From NCBI RefSeq assembly GCF_000519045.1, contig NZ_KI912532.1, forward strand, positions 1,860,001 to 1,924,000: a stretch of 64,000 nt of DNA, read 5' to 3'. This document shows, piece after piece, positions 44,594-52,265 of this stretch. The stretch's first letter is position 1. Each line of letters begins with the position of its first letter. The notes under the pieces are model-generated. The model searched no databases. It worked only from the letters and a program-made list of their open reading frames with translations, and was not told the origin of the DNA. A program made the translations under genes and the position numbers. Source of the stretch: Dechloromonas agitata is5. GTDB taxonomy: Bacteria; Pseudomonadota; Gammaproteobacteria; Burkholderiales; Rhodocyclaceae.

Positions 44594-45504
44594 CTTCTCC
44601 AGTGATTTTCTCGTCAGAGGCTTACTCCGATCCCGGAAAAATACCATTCGCACATCCCACGGTTCTTTTTCACGGACATGCTGTCGATGAACGTGAGGAA
44701 TCCGCGATACAACTCGGTGGTGATGCGGTCGTAAGGAGAGTTAAGGTTGCCTACGATAGCCAAACCATGACTCTTAAAATCGGAGATGGCGACGTAGGCG
44801 CAGATGATTGTTGTGAATTGTTTGGCAAATATATTTCAGATGCCAACATAGTGCTAGAGGCAACCTCGATGGATTTTTCCGAGTTGCTGTGTACTATCAG
44901 AGCGCTAATTGAGCTTGGAGTCTCTCGATTTCAAGTACTTTATTTGGAGCCTCAAGACTACAGCAGAAGCAATCATGGAAATGATCTATTTGCGCTTTCG
45001 GAATTGATAGTTGGCTATCGCCCAATACCTCATGCGGTCGTGGATCTTTCTAGTGATGACGTCGAAGCCGGTGTTTTTTTTCTTGGATATGAGCCAGAAA
45101 GGTTAGAGCGGGCTCTTGAAGAATATCAAATGATCGGGTCGAAAGAAATTAAAGTGGTATTTGGCGTCCCCGCTTTTAAACCCGGCTGGGAGTTAAATTC
45201 AATTGTCCCCCACCTGTCGATCTTGAATGATAAAAGTTCATTCCAGGTAGCCTACTGTGCCGCAAATGATCCTGGTTCCGCTTTTGATTGCCTCGAAGAA
45301 ACTCGGCTTTCGCTTCAAATGGGAAATCGTATGTTTGTCGCCCCGATTGGAACTAAGCCCTGTGGAATAGCATCAGCAATTTTTGCTAGCTTATTTCCCG
45401 ATCAGGTTGGGGTTCTTTACGATCACCCGAAGAAAAAAGAAGAGCGTTCTAAAGGCGTTAGCGTTGGCCACCGGTACGTGGTTTCAATTCAAAATCAAAC
45501 GTAG
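44590..45504 (+). CDS. Unrecognised third protein of the putative defence operon
   Basis: A 304-aa soluble protein starting MTSPVIFSSEAYSDPG, overlapping the ATPase gene by 4 bp (ATGA). Alternating strands and helices (ANIVLEATSMDFSELLCTIRALIELG, RFQVLYLEPQDYSR, KEIKVVFGVPAF) suggest a Rossmann-like fold, and the C-terminus has VGVLYDHPKKKEERSKG. I see no catalytic motif I can name. Its strict coupling to the ATPase and PRTase genes implies a dedicated partner, perhaps a sensor, adaptor or effector. Confidence 0.65.
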   Translation: MTSPVIFSSEAYSDPGKIPFAHPTVLFHGHAVDEREESAIQLGGDAVVRRVKVAYDSQTMTLKIGDGDVGADDCCELFGKYISDANIVLEATSMDFSELLCTIRALIELGVSRFQVLYLEPQDYSRSNHGNDLFALSELIVGYRPIPHAVVDLSSDDVEAGVFFLGYEPERLERALEEYQMIGSKEIKVVFGVPAFKPGWELNSIVPHLSILNDKSSFQVAYCAANDPGSAFDCLEETRLSLQMGNRMFVAPIGTKPCGIASAIFASLFPDQVGVLYDHPKKKEERSKGVSVGHRYVVSIQNQT

Positions 45505-45509
45505 AAACA

Positions 45510-46766
45510 TTATAGAGCCAAGGGGAATGATAGAACATCATCATGAGTTATGATCCTCGCTCCGACTCCATGAGCTCTCGATGCTAGCCACGCACTTCCT
45601 ATTGGGCTAGATAATTGGGTAAGAATCTTTTTCCGATATAAAGCAGGTGCTCTTAGCCGTAGGACGCAATCTGTAATAAGAGGATTTCCATTTTTAACCC
45701 CTATTACTTTATGCTCAAGGTTTCGTCCAACACGCGCAATAAGTATGTCGCCAGGCCTTGCGATAGCAAGTTCCCGGCCTGGTAGGTTTTGTGTAGCAGA
45801 TTTAAAACTGAAACAGCTGAGGTCACACCATTTGCCATAGTCGGATAGCTGGATATTCGATGTGTGGAGGATTGGTGTTTCAGCGTGTTTTGCTTGGGCG
45901 CTAGTATGGGAGCCTCTTTTTAAGGTCACTCCCAACTCACTCAGTAGCTGGTATTTGAATCCGACGCTATGACTTGTTGTTGACTGTGCGTGATATTCGT
46001 AGTCAAGCCGATCAATTGCCTTGTCGAGATTGACTTGTAAGCCATTGCTTAGTTTATGGCTATCATCCAGCCGAAAGAGGCTAGTCCGGTCGGTGGTTGG
46101 TTTTCGCTTGCTGATTATAAGTATGTGCGCTTGGGCATCAGTCTTCGAAAATGAATGACGCGGCAATCTAATCGCTCGCTCGACGCAGTAGCGCTCAACA
46201 AGTTGACGACGGAAGTTACGGTAGCGCGCGCCGGAAACCAAGGTGTCAGGGAGAATAATCCCTACTGTAGAGCCATCTTTAATGAGTCTAAGGTTTTGCG
46301 CGAGGAACAAGAGGGCAGCATCAACGTTGTTTACAGACGGTAAGCAGCTATTGAAGCCCGCATCCTCTAGAATTTCTGCGAAGCCATCGCGCCATTTTGG
46401 AACCACAAATGGTGGATTACAAACGGCCGCATCAATTTCGGGAGCTTGTGACGCTATAAGCGATGGCAGATGGTCACTGAGCGCATCTGCACATACGTGA
46501 CGGTGCTTTCCGCAACTGGGTAGGTTGCTAAGCTTAGCCCCTAGTTTGATTCCTGCACTTTCGTCGACATCGACAGTCAGGATCTCTGCATCTTCCCAGC
46601 GTTGCAGTGCTGCAATTGATAGAGCTCCCGCACCGGACCCTAAGTCTAAAATACGTGAGGGGGTCTGGCCGTGCATCTGGTCGATCAGAACTCGGCTAAT
46701 GTCTCCAAATGTGTAGTAGCGGCCTAACCAGTCCGAACCTGTGGTTTTGCGACTTTCAGGTTCCAT
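45510..46766 (-). CDS. DNA adenine methyltransferase with C-terminal specificity domain
   Basis: A 418-aa N6-adenine methyltransferase. Motif I is DLGSGAG (residues 41-47) and the catalytic motif IV is NPPF (117-120). From about residue 274 the protein resembles an HsdS-type target recognition domain (LGVTLKRGSHTSAQAKHAETPILHTSNIQ-like start, later GDILIARVGRN). I chose ATG 46766, which has GGAG eight bases upstream; another ATG at 46802 is weaker. It converges on the PRTase-ATPase operon with 5 bp between stops. It could mark self DNA for that system, or be a solitary methylase. Confidence 0.82.
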   Translation of the reverse strand: MEPESRKTTGSDWLGRYYTFGDISRVLIDQMHGQTPSRILDLGSGAGALSIAALQRWEDAEILTVDVDESAGIKLGAKLSNLPSCGKHRHVCADALSDHLPSLIASQAPEIDAAVCNPPFVVPKWRDGFAEILEDAGFNSCLPSVNNVDAALLFLAQNLRLIKDGSTVGIILPDTLVSGARYRNFRRQLVERYCVERAIRLPRHSFSKTDAQAHILIISKRKPTTDRTSLFRLDDSHKLSNGLQVNLDKAIDRLDYEYHAQSTTSHSVGFKYQLLSELGVTLKRGSHTSAQAKHAETPILHTSNIQLSDYGKWCDLSCFSFKSATQNLPGRELAIARPGDILIARVGRNLEHKVIGVKNGNPLITDCVLRLRAPALYRKKILTQLSSPIGSAWLASRAHGVGARIITHDDVLSFPLAL

Positions 46767-47008
46767 TGAGGCATCTCCAGCATTACTCAGACAATTTTTC
46801 AATTATCCATTAAGTGTCGAGCCAATGGCACAAAAAGTCTTACACGATAAGCATTTTGCAAGATGTTACGTGAGGGCTGGGATGGTTGGGAGTGGTCAAC
46901 GGCAGCGCGGCAAGCTTAGCTTATCCTTCCCACGTATTACGTTATGTTACGCGCTGCTGCGTTGCTTGCTGTGGCCTTGGTGGGCATTGGTTGGGCCGTA
47001 GGGGCTAG

Positions 47009-47263
47009 CTAGCAGCTAGCTTGCAGCAACTCACGTTCCGTTTCACTAACCAGATTTGCGGCTGGGATTCCCAGCGCGGCCCCCAATCCTATTAGCGTGG
47101 TAATAGTCGGTTGTCGGACACCTCGTTCGAGGCGAGAAATGTAGGTCCGATCTACCCCCGCCCGAAAGGCGAGCTCTTCCTGCGAGACATTCGCCAGCGT
47201 CCGGTGACGCTTCAGAATGTTGCCAAATATGGGACCAATGTCAGGATGTTGCGAGTTCGCCAT
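47009..47263 (-). CDS. XRE-family regulator, restriction controller (C protein)-like
   Basis: An 84-aa helix-turn-helix protein (SQEELAFRAGVDRTYISRLERGVRQPTI-like core, here written in part: SQEELAFRAGVDRTYISRLE). Size and sequence resemble the controller proteins of type II restriction-modification systems. It lies 242 bp upstream of the methyltransferase on the same strand, and its own promoter region carries matching operator-like repeats. Inferred role: autoregulated timing of the methyltransferase and perhaps of the PRTase operon. Confidence 0.82.
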   Translation of the reverse strand: MANSQHPDIGPIFGNILKRHRTLANVSQEELAFRAGVDRTYISRLERGVRQPTITTLIGLGAALGIPAANLVSETERELLQASC

Positions 47264-47286
47264 GAAGGGAATCTCGCTTCGGGTGT

Positions 47287-47335
47287 GACTATAGACAACG
47301 GCCTATAGTCACGGGGTCGTGCGTCGTGTATAGTC
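47287..47335. promoter_or_regulatory. C-box-like operators upstream of the XRE regulator
   Basis: GACTATAG (47287-47294) and CTATAGTC (47303-47310) form a perfect inverted repeat with an 8-bp spacer; GTATAGTC (47328-47335) adds a third half-site 25 bp further. GACT/AGTC half-sites with a central TATA-like core are the pattern of C-protein operators. They lie 24-72 bp upstream of the regulator start and 58 bp before the divergent lipoprotein gene. Confidence 0.72.
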
Positions 47336-47392
47336 AAACGGCATTTTTTGGTGCGTGTGGATTCTGTAATTCCATGAAGGAGATTCCTGCCA

Positions 47393-47872
47393 ATGAAATC
47401 AAAAATTATCGCCTTGCTAACTGCTGCACTCACCCTTGGTGGATGCGTCAATGTCCCTAAATCCCTTAGTCAAGAAGAAATCGATGCCAGAATCAACGAG
47501 ACAAAAGCTTGGAAAAAAACTTTGCCGGTTGCGAATGCAGACTATGGCTCTTACCCAAGTGATTCCGAACTATTGTTAAAAAAGTATTTTTCGAAAAACC
47601 TTAAAGACCCGGAGTCTGCTAGGTACGGCGATTTCAGCAAGCCAATTAAGCGGTATTTTATAAGAGATGAAAAGGCGAGGGATGTTGTCTATGGCTACGC
47701 TGTATGTGTTTCGGTAAATGCGAAAAATTCATACGGAGGCTATACAGGAGCCCATGATTATTGGTTCTTTATAAGGAATGGCGAAATCGTAAAATCATAC
47801 GATACCGAGGAGATTATGTTCGGTGTGAAGGTGTGGAAGAATTATCTTGCCGACTGTAAGAATGGAGTATAG
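47393..47872 (+). CDS. Predicted lipoprotein
   Basis: A 159-aa protein starting MKSKIIALLTAALTLGGC with lipobox LGGC and lipidated Cys18. The mature part is soluble, with LKDPESARYGDFSKP and a C-terminal ADYGSYP/YWFFIRNGEI-type fold of unknown function; similar small lipoproteins occur in phage-related regions. AAGGAG precedes the ATG. Divergent from the XRE regulator, sharing its control region. Confidence 0.72.
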   Translation: MKSKIIALLTAALTLGGCVNVPKSLSQEEIDARINETKAWKKTLPVANADYGSYPSDSELLLKKYFSKNLKDPESARYGDFSKPIKRYFIRDEKARDVVYGYAVCVSVNAKNSYGGYTGAHDYWFFIRNGEIVKSYDTEEIMFGVKVWKNYLADCKNGV

Positions 47873-47877
47873 GTCAT

Positions 47878-48084
47878 TTATTTGACCGGCGTGGGATTTG
47901 TTGTATCGGCTAAAGTTGAATTTTCATTCTGCGTTTCAGCGCGAAGGTTAAATTGCATTGGTAATGCAACAAACTCCCATTCGTCAATTGAAAGCATTGG
48001 TGGCCACAAGGCAATCGGTCGGCCAACTGCCAAATTTAGTTCCAAACGTTCTAATCTACGTTTTGTGGAAACTCTGATTCTCAT
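47878..48084 (-). CDS. Hypothetical protein (68 aa)
   Basis: A basic then acidic small protein, MRIRVSTKRRLERLELNLAV at the start. Its ATG overlaps the preceding stop by 4 bp, so it is co-translated with the 125-aa gene. No known motif. It is the last gene of a three-gene minus-strand operon. Confidence 0.5.
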   Translation of the reverse strand: MRIRVSTKRRLERLELNLAVGRPIALWPPMLSIDEWEFVALPMQFNLRAETQNENSTLADTTNPTPVK

Positions 48085-48458
48085 GGGCAGCCTTTGGTGG
48101 AGACTATATCGGCAAGAAGCGATGCTGCATTTACTCTCTCCATGTGATTGTCACTGTTTTTGATTGTGTATCTGAGTTTTGCGGATAAATTTTGGTAGGT
48201 GTCATTTGAAAATGAGTCGTTAATTATTTTGTATCGGCAAAACAATGTAATGTGATGGGCGAAACCATAGGGCAAAATTAAGTCCCTAAGGGCTTCTCGA
48301 AGCCTGTCAATAAATTCCCTTTCAGGCTCGCCAGTTTTTCGCGTTGTTGTTGATTGTATGACCGGTGACGTTTTGTCCGTCCTCCATGCTCTTGCAATAA
48401 CCTGTTGAGGGCATTCTTCTCGCTCTCCGATTGAAGAGTAATTGAAAGGGGGAAGCAT
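48081..48458 (-). CDS. Hypothetical protein (125 aa)
   Basis: A soluble helical protein, MLPPFNYSSIGEREECPQQV at its start, with REFIDRLREALRDLILPYGF in the middle. No family recognised. It lies 2 bp after the DUF5681-type gene and overlaps the next gene, forming one operon. Confidence 0.55.
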   Translation of the reverse strand: MLPPFNYSSIGEREECPQQVIARAWRTDKTSPVIQSTTTRKTGEPEREFIDRLREALRDLILPYGFAHHITLFCRYKIINDSFSNDTYQNLSAKLRYTIKNSDNHMERVNAASLLADIVSTKGCP

Positions 48459-48460
48459 GG

Positions 48461-48916
48461 TTATCTCCTACTCATTTTGTTTTCGATGTTGATGATGCGA
48501 TTTTCCAGTTCTTCTACCTGCTTGAGGCCGGCGAACCGCGATATGCAATCAATAAGCAGTCGCCCATTTTCCGGATCTATGCTGCCGCAAGCGATAGCTT
48601 CTAGTACCTGCTTGGCTTGCTGCGTGAGAGATAAGTTGGTGTCTAGATGGATTTGCACAGTCCGGGTTTCAGGCTTGAGAGGCGGTGCAAGGCGCAAGAG
48701 AGCAATATTTGCTGCTTGAATATCACCATTTTTTGCGGCTTCAATAACAGCCTTTGCAATTTTTGAGCCTTCTTTTTCAAACTCCTCCTGTATTAGTGTT
48801 TTCTTGTTTAAGGCCCCTTTGGGGCGACCTTTGGGATTTCCGGACTCGCCGGATTTCCAACCACGGGATTGCGGCTTATGCTGTGAAAGCCAACTAGGTG
48901 GTTCGGTAGGCTGCAT
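48461..48916 (-). CDS. DUF5681-like (phage small-terminase-like) protein
   Basis: A 151-aa protein whose N-terminal GESGNPKGRPKGALNKKT is the hallmark of DUF5681, a domain seen in phage and island proteins and sometimes linked with small terminase subunits. The C-terminus is a coiled coil (LKQVEELENRIINIENKM). ATG 48916 begins the sensible N-terminus; the frame remains open further upstream from a TTG. First gene of a three-gene operon. Confidence 0.65.
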   Translation of the reverse strand: MQPTEPPSWLSQHKPQSRGWKSGESGNPKGRPKGALNKKTLIQEEFEKEGSKIAKAVIEAAKNGDIQAANIALLRLAPPLKPETRTVQIHLDTNLSLTQQAKQVLEAIACGSIDPENGRLLIDCISRFAGLKQVEELENRIINIENKMSRR

Positions 48917-49180
48917 GACTGAAGTTCCTGTATTTAACAATTTAAAAGCAGTATTTGTATTTTCGGTGTAAAAAAATTTATTTGGCTGACTATTTGCTTA
49001 CTGTCTTGTGTTGGTGGTTCATCTATCTATATATAAAACATAAGGTTAATTGTCTGGTTCCATAGAATAACAAATAATCTGTAGGTTCCATCGCCGCAAC
49101 GGACACCCCTATGCCCCCCTTGATTGTCTATATCGGTCGGGGCTTAAATACTCGTGGTTGATCAATACGGGAGTTATTTG
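48917..49180. other. AT-rich intergenic region between divergent island genes
   Basis: About 260 bp holding promoters for the DUF5681 operon (left) and the gene at 49181 (right). A CTATCTATATATAAAA stretch is a plausible -10 region. No repeats strong enough to name. Confidence 0.35.
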
Positions 49181-49600
49181 ATGGGGCTTACATACTCAAA
49201 CAGGTCAAATGCACGACGTGCTGCCTTACAAGCCGGGATAGAGCGAGATCGGGTTGAAATTACGGTTCACAAGCTTCCAGAGGGGGTACGTTTCGGTTTT
49301 GTGGAGAGGGTTCCATTCAGCAATAAGCCGATGAATACGGTAAATGCCTCGCACGTCAAAAATCGGATTGATGAAGATGCTATTCGACATCCAAGTTCAG
49401 GCGGAGTGTGTTCGGCCATTTGGGAATGGGTTACGAAAAATCCTCAAGCCACATTTGGTGATATAAAAAATGTTGGGTTAGAGATGGGCTGGAACAAAAA
49501 CACCGTTGCTCGACAGTTCTACGAGTGCCGAAAGTCCTTGGGTATCGGTTATGCAGCTAGTGACCCCCTACCGGAATCTTCCGCTGGCAATACTGCTTAG
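49181..49600 (+). CDS. Hypothetical island protein
   Basis: A 139-aa basic protein starting MGLTYSNRSNARRAALQAGI. ATG 49181 has GGAG at the right distance; an in-frame GTG lies at 49154. The C-terminal half (WEWVTKNPQATFGDIKNVG and MGWNKNTVARQFYECRKSLG) looks like a winged helix-turn-helix. Possibly a replication or regulatory accessory of the island. Family not recognised. Confidence 0.6.
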   Translation: MGLTYSNRSNARRAALQAGIERDRVEITVHKLPEGVRFGFVERVPFSNKPMNTVNASHVKNRIDEDAIRHPSSGGVCSAIWEWVTKNPQATFGDIKNVGLEMGWNKNTVARQFYECRKSLGIGYAASDPLPESSAGNTA

Positions 49601-49648
49601 TAGGGTGTTGGGGGTGGGTTGTTTTCCCTATAGGGCTACACCCACCCT

Positions 49649-49735
49649 AGCGAACCCTTGTTCGCAGGGGGTGCTAGGGGCTGGCGTGGTTCGCTAAGTG
49701 AATTGCTAGCGAACCCGAGGTTCCCCAAGCGAACC
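49649..49735. repeat. AGCGAACC repeat cluster between convergent genes
   Basis: AGCGAACC occurs at 49649-49656, 49708-49715 and 49728-49735, and inverted at 49688-49695. It sits just past the end of the primase-helicase gene. Short repeats beside a replication gene could be initiator-binding iterons or a terminator cluster. Upstream, GGGTGGG and CCCACCC (about 49613-49647) can pair around a longer loop. Confidence 0.45.
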
Positions 49736-49742
49736 TGCTTGG

Positions 49743-51701
49743 TTATGCGTCGCCCCCAGGCCAGTCAACAGCTCTCAACCACACGTTATGCGAAGGAGAA
49801 TTGGTTTCTTTCATCAGCTTGCTCTCGGCCATTAGTCGTTCAACGGATGCGGCCACTCGCCCTTGGGTAATTGCCCGATGAGGTTTCATTTCAGAGAGCT
49901 GATGTTTGAGGGAGTTTTTGCTTGGATAGTTACCGGCCACAACCTGCTGATGCACCCATTGCCAAATGAATTTGTCATCGTCTGCGTCGATTTCCGTTGC
50001 GCTGACTGTCTCTTCCATAGTGTGGGAAATTACGCACGAGGTAATCGGCTGGCAATCATCGTCGTGGCCGAGAAACACCTGCTCAAGCACAAAATCGGTT
50101 TTCATGCCGTCACTGCCATCCTTGGACTTGGTTACTTCCCAACGGCGGTTCGTGTTCCGCTTGTCCTCGGAAACGCGGGAGACAGCGATTGCACAATCCA
50201 GCGCACCATTCAGACCTGACCAGCCGCGCAGACCCCGTGTTTCGTCCTTGCCGCTGTGATGCACAACCAGCACGAACCCGCCAAGCTCGGTTTGAATGTC
50301 TTGGAGGTTGGCGATTAGTTGGCCCATGTCTGCGCTGGTGTTCTCGTCTATTCCCGGGGCACTGGCTGCCAGCGTGTCAATGCACACGACACCTCTATTC
50401 AAGCCAGCACTCCGAATTAGGTTGACCAGTTCCTTGAGGTTGTCGGGTTCGCGCAGATCAATTGGCTGCTCAATGAACGCAATGCGGTCTAACGGACCTT
50501 TCTTGGTGCGATAGGCGTTGATTCTCTGCGGCATACCGGCTTGGCCTTCCAGCGTGAGATAGACCACAGGTGTAGCCTTTGTTGGAATCCCGAACCAGTG
50601 ACAGCCGGCCGCAACTGCCGCCAGCAAATCAAGGACCAGGAAGGACTTGCCCGACCCGGGCTGACCGAAGATCGCGCCGATCCCCTTTTCTGGTAGTACT
50701 CCGCGTACCAGCCATTTCATTGGAGGGCGGGCTGCAATCTCGTTCGCGGCGACCAGCCGAAGCCCACCGACAGGTATTGTTCGTTCTGGGCGCTTTGGTG
50801 CCATGCGCTTGACCAGTTCTCCCGCCATCAGTTGCAAGGCGATCTGTTCTCCATGGCGTGCATTGGGTTCGTTGGCTTGGTGTGCTCGCGCTTGCGCCAG
50901 CGTCCTGTCGAGGTAATCTTTGCGCTTGGTAGCCTTGTCGCGCTGCCCGAGTGCCGATTTTAGGAACAGGCGCTTCACCTGCTCATTGTTCGCGCTGTAC
51001 TCGGCCAGAATCTGCACCAGTTGCGCGTCGGCCTTGCTGTGGTCTTCATGTCCAATGGCTTGCCAGTCGCTCTTGAACAGGGCTTGAAACTTGGCACCGT
51101 TCGCCGCGCTGGTGGCACGTTGCAGAATGGCCTCATCGGTTTCCACTTCCGGCCCATCGGCCAGCGGTTCCGTCGCCTCGGAGCGCCCTATGTCTGCCGC
51201 CAACATGCCCAAAAATTCGGGTCGAGGTGCGATAGGCTTCTGGTGCAGGGTGTTGCCGGTGCAGATCATGAATCGCTCGTGTGAATATACCTCTACACCA
51301 TCGCGCCTCATGCCCTTGGCTACCTTGCCCGTGACCCACACATGCAGGCCACGCCCACTGCGCGAATGCTCGGTGTAGCTGTCGAAGGTATCGACAATCT
51401 TCTGGAAGCGTTGCAACTGCTCGGGTGTGGTGTCGGACTTCACGTCCAAGTCAATGCAGGTGAAGGGGTCCGACTCGTGCAGCATGTACCCGATGTGCAT
51501 GCCGTGTTGGGCGGCTAATGCACAGGCTTCATCGAAAGTTCTCCACGTCGAAGCGTCGTTGCTCTTCGCATATGGCAGGCCTTCCGTCGCGATTCTAGGG
51601 GCTTTGTCCTCCCCCGCAACGCACCATTGGTGGCGCTCACACAGTTCCTTGGGGATATTTCGCCAACGTGTCTCGGTACGGTTTTCAACTGGGCTATTCA
51701 T
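49743..51701 (-). CDS. Island primase-helicase (primase/RepA-like ATPase fusion)
   Basis: A 652-aa replication protein. The N-terminal 200 residues look like a primase-polymerase domain (DPFTCIDLDVKSD, SRSGRGLHVWVTGK, ERFMICTGN). A RecA/DnaB-like ATPase follows with Walker A GQPGSGKSF near residue 350, Walker B VVCIDTLAAS and LVVHHSGKDETRGLRGWSGL, as in RepA-type helicases. The C-terminus may be a small winged helix. It overlaps nothing but is only 2 bp from the AlpA-like gene, so it is co-expressed with it. It suggests the island can replicate after excision, like P4-type satellites. Confidence 0.82.
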   Translation of the reverse strand: MNSPVENRTETRWRNIPKELCERHQWCVAGEDKAPRIATEGLPYAKSNDASTWRTFDEACALAAQHGMHIGYMLHESDPFTCIDLDVKSDTTPEQLQRFQKIVDTFDSYTEHSRSGRGLHVWVTGKVAKGMRRDGVEVYSHERFMICTGNTLHQKPIAPRPEFLGMLAADIGRSEATEPLADGPEVETDEAILQRATSAANGAKFQALFKSDWQAIGHEDHSKADAQLVQILAEYSANNEQVKRLFLKSALGQRDKATKRKDYLDRTLAQARAHQANEPNARHGEQIALQLMAGELVKRMAPKRPERTIPVGGLRLVAANEIAARPPMKWLVRGVLPEKGIGAIFGQPGSGKSFLVLDLLAAVAAGCHWFGIPTKATPVVYLTLEGQAGMPQRINAYRTKKGPLDRIAFIEQPIDLREPDNLKELVNLIRSAGLNRGVVCIDTLAASAPGIDENTSADMGQLIANLQDIQTELGGFVLVVHHSGKDETRGLRGWSGLNGALDCAIAVSRVSEDKRNTNRRWEVTKSKDGSDGMKTDFVLEQVFLGHDDDCQPITSCVISHTMEETVSATEIDADDDKFIWQWVHQQVVAGNYPSKNSLKHQLSEMKPHRAITQGRVAASVERLMAESKLMKETNSPSHNVWLRAVDWPGGDA

Positions 51702-51703
51702 GG

Positions 51704-51964
51704 TTATACCCCTTGCCCAAGAGGTAAATTTTGTTCCGTTATGGGAATCGGGTAGGCGCTGGTGCTGTTAAAACATTGCGCCTCAAGCCAGGTAAGAATT
51801 TCCCCGATTTCATAGCGGATAGGTGCCTGTTTGCTGATTCCCAGTTTGACAAATTTGGGGCCTTTGCCCCGTGTTCGCCATATCTCGAGAGTGGTCGGCT
51901 TTAGGCCGAGCATGTTTGCGGCCTCAACATTTGAAAGTAGTTGCGGACGGGTGTTTGAATTCAT
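51704..51964 (-). CDS. AlpA/excisionase-like helix-turn-helix protein
   Basis: An 86-aa protein with LLSNVEAANMLGLKPTTLEI and YEIGEILTWLEAQ, a MerR-type winged helix of the AlpA/Xis/helix-turn-helix_17 kind. The start at 51964 has GGAG eight bases upstream; the ribosome site lies in the loop of a perfect hairpin. It likely acts as excisionase or activator of the integrase. Confidence 0.78.
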   Translation of the reverse strand: MNSNTRPQLLSNVEAANMLGLKPTTLEIWRTRGKGPKFVKLGISKQAPIRYEIGEILTWLEAQCFNSTSAYPIPITEQNLPLGQGV

Positions 51965-51966
51965 TT

Positions 51967-51987
51967 GGCAAATCTCCGGGATTTGCC
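51967..51987 (-). promoter_or_regulatory. Hairpin enclosing the ribosome site of the AlpA-like gene
   Basis: On the minus strand GGCAAATC-CCGGA-GATTTGCC is a perfect 8-bp stem with a 5-nt loop, ending two bases before the ATG. The GGAG core straddles loop and stem, so folding in mRNA could limit translation; as DNA it could also be an operator. Confidence 0.5.
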
Positions 51988-52265
51988 TTGCCGCACTGGT
52001 GATGAAATAAGGCGACAAGGCATATGCTTGTTGCCGTCATTTCTGTGGTCACCAGTTCGACGGAGATTCAGTGTCCGGGTCATGGGGGACTTTCACCCTT
52101 ACTCCACCGGCTGCGGGTTCTGGATTTTCCTCGTGGGGTGCCCCAGCGCACAAAAGCCATGACTATTAAGCTAGCCCTGCATAGCTTTCCGCTAGCGTAG
52201 CATTATTTTCTTTGGGGATATCGGCGGCCTGCTAGTTGGATATATTCAGGTCGCGTTGTATCTAA
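51988..52265. other. Control region between the AlpA-like gene and the integrase gene
   Basis: About 280 bp without a gene. A near-palindrome centred on CATATG spans 52011-52035 (GGCGACAAG ... CTTGTTGCC) and may be an operator. The rest shows no structure I can name. Confidence 0.4.

Noticed and set aside
47000-47025. Repeated GCTAGC at the end of the XRE gene
   Set aside because: It overlaps the last codons and stop; too short and simple to call a terminator or operator.
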